From: Myxocyprinus asiaticus
Taxonomy: Eukaryota; Chordata; Actinopteri; Cypriniformes; Catostomidae
DNA: 64,000 nucleotides
Reading direction: 5' to 3'
Assembly: GCF_019703515.2 (NCBI RefSeq)
Contig: NC_059349.1
Span: forward strand, 24,338,744 to 24,402,743
Position numbers and translations under genes: made by a program. Shown piece after piece: positions 35,981 through 45,248 of this stretch (its first letter is position 1; each line of letters starts with the position of its first letter). The notes under the pieces were generated by a model. That model ran no database searches. It saw only the letters and a list, made by a program, of their open reading frames with translations, and had not been told where the DNA came from.

Positions 35981-36671
35981 TAAAGTTTCTTGCATTCCTT
36001 GAATCGATCACGCTTCTCTCTTGTCGAATTCAAGTCTGGGAACAAGAAAATGCTGTGGTTCTTCCAGGAAATCCTTTACTCCTCGCCTCATGTAACACAA
36101 GATCTTTATCGGATGATCTCAGAAATTTGGCCAGAATTGATTTGGGCCTCTCTCCTTCTGCAGATCGACGAGCAGGAACCCTGTGAGCTCACTCGATTTC
36201 CAGCTTATGGCCTGCTATGTCGAGCAGATTCAGAAAGACCCCATCCAGGAATTTCACCGTATCCTGTCCCTCTGCTCCCTCAGGGATACCAACGATACGG
36301 ACGTTATTCCGCCGGCTACGGTTCTCCATGTCCTCCAACTTCTCCCAGACATCCTCCAACTCCACCTTGGTCGCTAGCGGATTAGCAGATAATTCCCTCT
36401 CCGATTACTCCAGATAATCGATCCATTTCTCGACATCCCCCACTCTTGTAACCACATCAGTGAACTTCGCCTCCATGGCAGTGATCGACCAACGTATAAC
36501 AGCAATGACCTTTGTCAGCATTGCTGACATGTTCAACATCTTTCGCCGCATTTTCCGCACCTCTCCGACCAAATCGACTCCCAGGCCCGTGGTCTGCTCA
36601 GGGGCATCAGCTTGAGCACGCAAGTGTCTTTTAATGTCTCCAGAGCCCGAGGATTTTGAATTCTTTAACAT
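35865..36671 (-). pseudogene. L1 ORF1 remnant
   Basis: The N terminus (NSKSSGSGDIKRHLRAQ) and coiled coil are readable from 36,671 to 36,405. The C-terminal domain survives as FAMIFPAKLRIDAKDG to MSFIKSME and a stop near 35,865. Frame breaks separate the parts. Confidence 0.75.
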
Positions 36672-36688
36672 ATTGTCCTCCTAGAACA

Positions 36689-36724
<36 letters not shown>

Positions 36725-36728
36725 CATA

Positions 36729-37253
36729 CACTACCGGTCAAAAGTTTTGAAACACTTACTCATTCTTTATTGTTGTTATTTTTTTTTTCTTCACATTTTA
36801 GAATAATAGTAAAGTCATCAAAACTATGGAATAACATAAATGGAACTATGGGAATTATGTTGTGACTAAAATCCAAAATAAATCAAAACTGTGTTATATT
36901 TTAGCATCTTCAAAGTAGTCACCCTTTGCCTAGAATTTGCAGACATGTACTCTTGACATTTTCTCAACCAACTTCTTGAGGTATCACCCTGGGATGCTTT
37001 TTAAACAGTATTGAAGGAGTTCCCATCTATGTTGGGCACTTATTGGCTGCTTTTCTTTATTATTTGGTCCAAGTCATCAATTACATTTTTTTAAATTTTA
37101 GTTTTATAATGAAGTAAATGAATATGGTGGCACAATTATATTTTTGTTTACAAAACTAATTTCAAACATTTAAGCATAGGCCTTCAGATCAAAAGATTAT
37201 GGTCATGAGAAACATTTCAGTCAAGTGTTTCAAAAGTTTTGACCGGTAGAGTG
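36729..37253. mobile_element. Non-autonomous Tc1-like element (CACTACCGGTC ends)
   Basis: Inverted ends CACTACCGGTCAAAAGTTTT and its complement at 37,225-37,253, with TA to the left. The interior has no transposase frame. It lies between a TG/TA microsatellite and another Tc1-like element. Confidence 0.8.
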
Positions 37254-37285
37254 TGTGTGTGTGTGTATATATATATGTATATATA

Positions 37286-38779
37286 CAATAGTGGCCAAAA
37301 ATATTGGCACACTTAGTAAATATGAGCAAAGAAGGCTGTGAAAAAAAAAAAAATCTGCATTGTTTATCCTTTTGATCTTTCATTAAAAAAAATAAAAAAA
37401 ATCTAACATTTAATTGAAGTAAAACAATTGAAAGGGGAAATATCTCATTATTAAATATTTTTCTCCAAAACACATTGGCCACAATTATTGGCACCCCTAG
37501 AAATTAGTGCACCTGGGTGACTAGGAACATGAAATTGTTCAGCCATGACTCCCTGTTTCACAGGGGTATAAATATGAGGTAACACACAGGCCAAATTCCC
37601 TTAATCATCAATCACAGTGGGTTAGACTAAAGAATATATTTCTGATGTGCGGCAAAATGTTGTTGAGCTTCACAAAATGGGAAGTGGCTAAAATACCCAT
37701 TTCCACCATCAGAGCAATAATTAAGAAGTTCCAATCAACTGGAGATGTTAAGAAATGGCCTGGAAAAGGACATTTGTCTATATTGTCTCCATGCACAGTG
37801 AGGAGGATGGTTAAAGTGGCCAAAGAATCTCCAAGGATCACAGCTGGAGAACTGCAGAAATTAATTGTGTCTTGGGGTCAGAAAGTCTAAAAAGTTGTTT
37901 AGGAGGGTTTCAAGAAAAAAAGCCTCTGCTCTCATCCAACAACAAACTCAAGCATCTTCAGTTTGCTAGACACTACTGGAACTTCAAATGTGACTGGGTT
38001 CTATGGTCAGATGAAACAAAAAAAGAGCTTTTTGGCAGCAAACACCAGAGATGGGTTTGGCATACACAAGAGGTGAAGTTCCCAATGCCCACGGTTAAAT
38101 GTGGTGCTGCATCTTGAATGCTGTGGGGCTGTTTTTCTGCCAGAAGTCCTGGACATCTTGTTCGAATACATGGCAATATGGACTATCAAATACCAACAGA
38201 TAAAAAATCAAAACCTGACTGCCTCTGCCAGAAAGCTTACAATGGGCCCTGGTTGGATATTCCAGCAGGACAATGATCCAAAATGAACATCAAAATCAAA
38301 ACAAAAATGGTTCACTGACCACAAAATCAAGGTTCTGCCATGGCCATCCCAGTTCCCTGATCTGAACCCCATAGAAAATGTGTGGGGTGAACTGAAGAGG
38401 AGAGTCCACCAACATAGACCTCTGAACTTGAAGGATCTGTAGAGATTCTGTACAGACGAATGGTCTCAGATCCCTTGCCAGGTGTTCTCCAACCTCATTA
38501 GGCATTATAAGAGAAGACTCAGAACTGTTATCTTGGCAAAGGGAGGTTGCAAAAAGTATTGAATAAAAGGGTGCCAATAATTATGGCCAATGCGTTTTTG
38601 AGAAAAATATTTATTTAAAAATGAGATATTTCCTTAAATTGTTTCAATTATTTTACTTCAATTAAAGGTTAGATTTTTGTGAATTTTTTGAATGAAAGAT
38701 CAAAAGGCTAAACAATGCAGATTTTTTTTCACAGCCTTCTTTGCACATATTTACCAAGGGTGCCAATATTTTTGGCCAC

Positions 38780-38783
<4 letters not shown>
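37286..38783 (+). mobile_element. Tc1-like transposon with ~210-bp inverted repeats, transposase broken
   Basis: The ends carry the inverted motif TAGTGGCCAAAAATATTGGC and stay complementary for about 210 bp. On the plus strand the transposase remains in pieces: 37,645-37,890 (helix-turn-helix part), 37,872-38,117 (VLWSDETKKELFG, first catalytic Asp), 38,101-38,286 ([10 protein letters not shown], second Asp) and near 38,350 ([12 protein letters not shown], the Glu). Several frameshifts and stops separate them. It is in the znf644 intron. Confidence 0.88.

Positions 38784-38838
<55 letters not shown>
38784..38838. repeat. (TA)n microsatellite
   Basis: More than 50 bases of pure TA between two Tc1-like elements; such TA tracts are favoured Tc1 targets. 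Confidence 0.9.
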
Positions 38839-38842
<4 letters not shown>

Positions 38843-38844
38843 TT

Positions 38845-39765
38845 TTGCTGTTTCGTAATGAAATTGGTACTTCAGTTCACCAAAGTGGCATTCAACTGAT
38901 CACAAAGTATACTCAGGACATTACTGATGTAAAAAACAGCCCCATAATTATTTGAAAAAATTCATTTTTGATCAAATCTACATTTAGCAGACGCTTTTAT
39001 CCAAAGCAACTTACAGTGCCCTTATTACAGGGACAATCCCCCTGGAGCAACCTGGAGTTATGTGCCTTGCTCAAGGACACAATGGTGGTGGCTGTGGGGA
39101 TTGAACCAACAACCTTTTGCTTACCAGTTCAGTGCTTTAGTTCACTACGCCACCACCACTTCACACTTGCAAATCTAGACAGGCCTTATTTCCAGCAGCC
39201 ATCACTCCAACACCTTATCCTTGTGTAATCGTGCTAAATTGCTAATTTGGTACTAGAAAATCACTTGCAATTATATCAACACAGTTGAAAGCTATTTGAT
39301 TCATTAAATGAAGCTTAACATTGTGTTTGTTTTTGAGTTGCCACAGTATGCAATAGACTGACATGTCTTAAGGTCAATATTAGGTCAAAAATGGCAAAAA
39401 AGAACCAGCTTTCTCTAGAAACCCACCAGTCAGTCATTGTTTTGAGGAATGAAGGCTATACAATGCTTGAAATTTGAAAAAAAAATTGAAGATTTCATAC
39501 AAAGTTGTACACTACATTCTTCAAAGACAAAGGACAACTGGCTCTAACAAGGACAGAAAGAGATGTGGAAGGCCAGATGTACAACTAAACAAGAGGATAA
39601 GTACATCAGAGTCTCTAGTTTGAGAAATAGATGCCTCACATGTCCTCAGCTGACAGCTTCATTGAATTCTACCTGCTCAACATCAGTTTCATGTACAACA
39701 GTAAAGAGAAGACTCAGGGGTGCAGGCCTCTCAAAGAATTGCAAAGAAAATGCAAAATGGGGGGG
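38845..39765 (+). pseudogene. 5' half of another Tc1-like transposon
   Basis: Leader sequence (agttcaccaaagtggcattc) is followed at about 39,390 by the start of a transposase (MAKKNQLSLETHQSVIVLRN, then stops) and fragments up to CTTVKRRLRGAGL. It breaks off at a long G run. No DDE region remains. An insertion splits its leader at 38,980. Confidence 0.75.
38980..39169. mobile_element. Small insertion with 8-bp target duplication inside the Tc1 leader
   Basis: CAAATCTA occurs at both ends (38,973-38,980 and 39,170-39,177). The insert carries the widespread fish repeat catttagcagacgcttttat, then gtgccttgctcaaggacaca. An 8-bp duplication points to the hAT superfamily, although this repeat is sometimes regarded as SINE-like. 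A fragment of the same repeat is at 54,945-55,000. Confidence 0.6.
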
Positions 39766-39778
39766 GGGGGGGGGGGGA
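39759..39778. repeat. Poly-G run
   Basis: About 19 consecutive G at the point where the Tc1 remnant ends. It could be a real homopolymer or an assembly join. Confidence 0.8.
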
Positions 39779-40189
39779 TTTAGACGCAGGTCATAGCCAG
39801 TATTTTTTTATTAGACTTTTAAGCACTTTCTGCCTGTCATTCATTCTGTATGATTACAGGGCAGCCCATATATGAGCAGCAGGCAGTTGTAAGTTTGTGT
39901 TAGAAAACTATTTTGCTACTGTTGCTTTAGACAGCTGAAGTTATTGTACCTATACAAGGTCAGCGTAACTGTTCGGGTTTGCTGACATCAAATTCTAAGT
40001 TTATTTTATTTTCCTTGTGAGATGCTCGTCTGCTCCATCAGTGAATAAAGTGCTCTCTAAGTGTCTCTGTGTTTATGCATGTCTTTATAGGGGGTATGTC
40101 TAGTTCAGTGGCAAAATCTGGTGGAAGTTCCAGAACAGCTAACCTTGCTGACCTTTAATTACATGTGGTTTCACTGTTGCTTTCAACAG

Positions 40190-40741
40190 AGGTGGACACA
40201 TCCAAGACCCAGACTGAACATCAGGCAAAGCTGCTGACTGACTGCAAATTGACAGAGCTCGTCTGTCCACTCTGTAGGGACAGGTTTGAGACCGGTACTG
40301 GGCTATCCAATCATGTACGAGGCCACCTGAAGCGACTGGGAAAACCTACTTCCACTGCATCAAAATCTCCAGTTATCTTATTGAAAGAACTGATGCGTGA
40401 CAAGAAACAGTTTCAGATGAAGTTGCAGGTTCTTAAAAAGAAGTCTTGCACCTCCAGTTCTTTATATGCTGTAAGATTGAGTAACCGTCGTACCTTCAGA
40501 TCTACTGGCAAACGGTATAAACATGTGTATTCTCGATCCAGAGAAGAAAAGAAAAGCATAGAGTCTAATAAAGGCTCACCACCAAGTGATCTGATTGGGA
40601 TTTTGAAGAAAAGAAGGACCCATGAGGAGACCAAAGCCAAGCATCCATCCCACACAGCGAGAAAGGCTCTCGTTTTGCCTTCAGGCAAAGATCGTGGCCT
40701 GGTGATAGAACCTGCCAAAATGGAGCCTAATTCACTAACAG
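40190..40741 (+). CDS. znf644: znf644 duplicated finger exon, copy B
   Basis: A 552-bp exon, open throughout, phase 1 at both ends like copy A. It encodes the finger CPLCRDRFETGTGLSNHVRGH, then KRLGK, SKSPVILLKELMRDKKQF, a basic stretch (KRYKHVYSRSREEKKS) missing from copy A, SPPSDLIGILKKRR and a tail ending KMEPNSLT. It is the fuller of the two copies and probably the ancestral one. It joins in phase to the exon at 42,643. Nucleotide identity with copy A is high in the finger and helix part and lower elsewhere. The preceding intron copy (tacatgtggtttcactgttg) also matches that of copy A. Confidence 0.9.
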
Positions 40742-41264
40742 GTATTATTTCATTTGTTTCAGTGATCAACTCTAGAATGGTTGAAACAGCAGGGCACTCC
40801 TGACACTACACAATATAAATGATAACCCCCAAATTTAGTAAATAATCTGTTTCAAAGTACATAATTAGTTTATACTATAGCGATTAATTTGGTCTGCGTA
40901 TCCCGAAATAAATACACTCTAATCCATAAAAATATTACATTTTTTCTTATTTTAGAGGTCTCCAAATATAGGGTGATGATGGTTGCTTAATTGAATTTTG
41001 ATTAAAGGCTTGTATTTTAGTGTTTTAAATATTAGTTAAGCAAAGTATTCAACATGAGTGCTCAGTAAATACTTTGTAATATTAAAAAGCAGAGCAGTAG
41101 ATTTATATATATCAGGCAGTTTTCAATGCCCAAAACATCGGTCTTCAGTGGTCTTTAGTGTTTTCCCTCAAATATTTTACTGGTATACAAATCAGTTGAA
41201 ACCACCTAAATAGTCAAAACAAGATGAAGCTGTATCAAGACGTCAATGCAGATTTCATAGTTTT
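40742..41264. other. znf644 intron; first ~120 bp paralogous to the intron after copy A
   Basis: The part up to about 40,865 (gcagggc, aatgataa, cccaaattt, aaagtaca) parallels 31,961-32,075, so the exon duplication included downstream intron. The rest is unremarkable. Confidence 0.7.
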
Positions 41265-42118
41265 GGGTTCATGGTCCATATTCACAAAGATTTTTATCTT
41301 ATCCTAGGAGTTCTCCAAAGAGTTCCTAGCTAAGAGATTTTTCTTAAACCTTTCAGAAAACTGTTTAGAGCATGTTTTACTAAGGAATGGGAGGTACGTG
41401 TGCTGAGTGACTCAAGCCAGGTCTCCTAAGCAACCAAATTGGCCCGGTTGCTAGGGATGGTAGAGTCACATGGAGTAACCTCCTCGTGGTCGCTATAATG
41501 TAGTTCTCACTCTCGGTGGGGCACATGGTGAGTTGTGCCTCCACACGTGCTATGTCTCCGTGGTAACGCGCTCAAAAAGCCACGTGATAAGATGCGCAGA
41601 TTGACGGTCTCAGATGTGGAGGCAACTGAGATTCGTCCTCTACCACCCGGATTGAGGTGAGTCACTACGCCACCACGAGGACTTGGAGAGCATTGGGAAT
41701 TGAGCATTCCAAATTGGGGAGAAAAGGGGAGGGGAAAAAAAAAAGGAATGGGAGGTAAGTAAAGGCGGAGTTGACCTTGTTGCTATGGATGACGTCACGT
41801 TTTATTATCAAATTTTTAAATCGCCCAAACTGATTGTTAGACAGGGAACCACTGTTTGTCTGCAAATTTGTTATAGACAGACAGTGGTAAATAAGTATTG
41901 CGTAGGGATGGAAGAGTGGATTGCACAGAAATTTCCAGTTTTTCCATGCTAAAACAGTGGCATTTTGCCTGTGATCAGGAAGCGCAGAGTTGTCAGAACC
42001 TTTATCTCTGGTGTAACTGCGTTGTTTTAGTTTGTGAGAGGTATTTGCATCCCTAAACTAGTTGCTTCTAAATTTAGGAGCTACTTTTAGTCTTAAGATT
42101 TTTGTGCATACAGGCCCA
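41265..42118. mobile_element. MITE-like element with inverted ends, split by a SINE-like insert
   Basis: The left end (ccatattcacaaagattttt) and the right end (aagatttttgtgcatacagg) are approximate inverted complements, and shared motifs (ggagttctcc..., ggagctactttt) lie just inside. No transposase. The interior is interrupted at 41,397-41,742. Confidence 0.5.
41397..41742 (+). mobile_element. SINE-like retroposon with A-rich tail and 15-bp target duplication
   Basis: The 15-bp sequence AAGGAATGGGAGGTA is present at 41,382-41,396 and again at 41,743-41,757, directly after an A-rich tail. The body (ttgctagggatggtagagtc to gccaccacgaggacttggag) is a repeat I associate with cyprinid genomes. 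The long duplication and tail show LINE-type target-primed insertion. Confidence 0.8.
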
Positions 42119-42642
42119 GATCCAGACCAAGACATAACCCAAAGACACAGACCTAGACCTGTCATTCCAAAAACCAGGCTGTCCCTTTTAATGAACTGAA
42201 ATAAAGAAAAAGTTTAATTTATTAACCATTTAAAACATTGAAACAATTTACACAGTGGCTAAGTAGCCACTCAGAGCCATGGAATTCTTACAAATTGGCA
42301 ACATTTAGATGACTCATTTAAACATGAAGAAGTTAATAGAGTGAACCCAGTGTTTAGAATATTATCTACTTTTATACAGTGAATTCAGTGACACAATTAC
42401 AACATCAAAAGGATTCTACTGCTGCCCCCCCCCACAGAAATGTGTAAGTTTGCATAAAAGAATGACTTGAAGACCCAGCAGAAGATAGTATGCAACAGTG
42501 CTGCAGTCCTTTGTGTGGGGGGTTTCTTGTTTATCTTGTGTCCACAGTTTAAATATTGTTGGTTTGCTATAGTTCATATTGCCACAGTTACTTAAATTCA
42601 TAATATGCTATTTTTTGTGTTATCTATATATTTTCTTTACAG

Positions 42643-44058
42643 ATAAAAGTGAACTCAATAGAAAAGTATGTGAGCACTGTAATGCCACTTTCCACAGTGG
42701 TGTAAGCCTCTCCAATCATCTGAGAGCATATGCACAAAGAAAGAAAAAAGCCCTCAGAGATGGAACAAGTGCGTATAATTTTTTCTTCTATGTAATAAAT
42801 GCATCTATTAATAGTAATTGTTCTGCACTTATATAGCACATTTTTAACCTTAGCGATTCCAAAGTGCTTTACACTGTGACTCATTCACCCATTTACGCAC
42901 ACACTCACACACCAATGACAGTAGAGCTGCCATGCAAGGTGCTAGGCTGCTATTGGGAGCAACTTGGCGTTCAGTGTCTTGCCCAAGGACACTTCAGCAT
43001 GTGGGCCAGGAATTGAACCGCCAACCCTGCGATTAGTGGCCAACCTGCTCTGCCACCAAAGCCACTATGCAGTGTATCTAGCCTATGTTAGTTTTATATG
43101 CTAATTGTACTGGTTGGGAATGTGTTTTTCTGTGTACTTACCCTTGTTTGTAAAGGAATTGTTACCCTAACCATCTTGCCATATAAAAAAGACTTTCAAG
43201 AAAATTGCATAAAGATAATTTAAACAATACACTAAATCATAATATTCAGATTTTCATGTTTATGTGTCACATATCACAACCTTTCCAAAACATTGCACTG
43301 ACCACTCTCATTTACTAAAATAAATAACATGGATGCAATTTTTAAATTAACAGTTTAAATTGTTTTTATGACCTGAAGGATGATTTTGCTGTTTTGGACT
43401 ATATGTAGAAATGGAGTGATCTAATGATGTTTTTTTGTTTTGTTTTGTGGTGAAGGGAATTATGAGCTCTGATTAGTGTGAAAATCACTTGATGATAGGT
43501 AGCATGAACTTGAAAGTGCTCTTAAGGATTTTTTTTGTTTATGTCGCTGTGGAATACCACTTTGGAACGAATTGGAAAAAAAATTAATAAATATATTTTT
43601 CATTGTTTAGCCTATGACTGTAAACAGAGAAAGCAAAGATCAAGGTCTGGGTCAAAGAAGAAACCCCATCTATTGCTGCACACTCCAGAGGAAATCTATA
43701 CACTTACTTGCAGGTAACTGTATTATATACTGTATAATGCATTGTATATGGAAATACAAATAATGACAGTTGTTTCGTTTGTAGCGTTTGGTTTGACTCT
43801 TATTTGGCATTCATTACGTTTCTGAAACTTATTTTAATCTAATGTGTAATTGCTTCCATGTGCAGGTTTTGTGATCTAGTCTTCCAGGGCCCTTTGTCAG
43901 TACAGGAGGACTGGATAAAGCATTTACAGAGGCACATCATGAATACTGCTGTACCGCACACAGGGGCAGGAATGGTGGAAGTTACCTCCTTCCCCAAGGA
44001 CTCTTGCCCCAACACAGAACCTCACGCACAACCTTCAGTAATGCAAACATCCTCATGA
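42643..44058 (+). CDS. znf644: znf644, last three exons
   Basis: The exons are 42,643-42,768, 43,611-43,713 and 43,866-44,058, all with AG/GT borders and matching phases. The first encodes a finger-like [21 protein letters not shown] in which the final histidine is replaced by tyrosine. The second encodes [14 protein letters not shown] and the third completes [25 protein letters not shown] and [10 protein letters not shown], nearly identical in type to the C terminus of ZNF644. With all six coding exons the total is 3,642 bp, 1,213 codons plus stop, a little shorter than the human protein. The stop is at 44,056-44,058. Confidence 0.92.
42826..43070. repeat. Interspersed fish repeat
   Basis: Sequence including ccaaagtgctttacactgtg and cagtgtcttgcccaaggaca, then attgaaccgccaaccctg, belongs to a widespread short repeat in fish introns. 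No clear target duplication was found. Confidence 0.5.
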
Positions 44059-44708
44059 GCCCAGGAAACTTGAGACACAATTTGTCCTAGGAATATCACT
44101 TGTATGTAATTTGTTTGATTCCCACTTAAATTTTTATATGGTCATCAATACTGGATTTATTTTTATTTTATTTTTCTCTCGTAATGAGGATCCACTTTCA
44201 TTACACACAGGTTTTAGGTATTGTTACATTGTGCTGGTGTTGTACATGGTTGATCAATGAACGTACAAATGGTGGGTGAATGTGTTAAGATGTTTGTGGA
44301 ACCCACCACCAAAATAACTTTTACCTCAGATGATTTTCAAGGCTTCTCATACTGGGTTTAATTCATATTGGGTTTGAAATTTAAGTATATGTATTTACTT
44401 GATTATGAATTTTATGACCCATAAAACACACCAGTCATTGTGTGAATCAAATTGTTCTATGGCTATTTAGCAGTCCAGACAGTATGCATGTCATATCTTC
44501 CTCATTACACCATTTACGTTCCAGTAACATTTTCATTTTACTTATTACCCTCTTTTGATTCTCTAAGATTGCCATGTGTGCTGGAAAAAAAAAAAAAAAA
44601 CATTAACTGTTACTTGTGTAGGCCATTTTTCACAGTTATTTTTGTGTATAAACCTTTTTAGGTAATTTATGTGAAATGTACATCTCTATAAACAATTTTG
44701 TTGTTCAA

Positions 44709-44714
44709 AATAAA
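44709..44714 (+). promoter_or_regulatory. znf644: Probable znf644 polyadenylation signal
   Basis: AATAAA about 650 bp after the znf644 stop, in an AT-rich 3' UTR followed by a T-rich stretch. Confidence 0.55.
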
Positions 44715-45248
44715 ATGTTTTTTTGTCATCTTCAACTTAAGCTGTGAATGTAACATTGCCACATAATATGTATTTAAATGTGTTTATATTAACCAGTCTT
44801 TCTATCCAAGGGTCTTTGTCACATATAAAATTCAAGAGTAAACGATTTATTTCTGTCATCAAAATTTAAATGACGTTTAGCAAAATATTTAGTGAATTAA
44901 TTTAGCTGTTAAAAATAAACAGTAGCAGTAGAATAGCTTGAACTGTAGGGTTCAGTGTCTTTCAATGTGGCACATTTGTCTAATTCATCCCTGACTAGAA
45001 ATTAAAAATGTCTAGGGCCAACAACGACAAAACATGTAAGAAGGGTGGGCAAATCTTCTCTAAACCAACAATGATTTTAAAAGAAAGGAAGACAAGATCA
45101 AGCATCTGATGCATAGTATCAAGTAAAGTCCTGAATCTACTAAAGTGCACATTCGACTGCCAAGACGAGGTCCAAGGGCACCTTAGAATATAAAAACAAG
45201 TCTTGCAACTCATTCATTTTCATTTATTTTTTGCTCAAAGGTAAGCAC

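Larger units (their letters stand above)
32090..36672 (-). mobile_element. Second L1 copy, mosaic and truncated at its 3' end
   Basis: Same family as 11,262-17,050. From 32,090 it matches the ORF2 3' part, starting in the middle of ORF2 rather than at a poly-A tail. It jumps over about 930 bp of reverse transcriptase near 32,855, runs to 33,691, is broken by an L2/CR1-like LINE, and resumes at about 35,480 with the inter-ORF repeats and ORF1 (start ATG at 36,671). It lies in the intron between the two duplicated znf644 exons. Confidence 0.85.
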
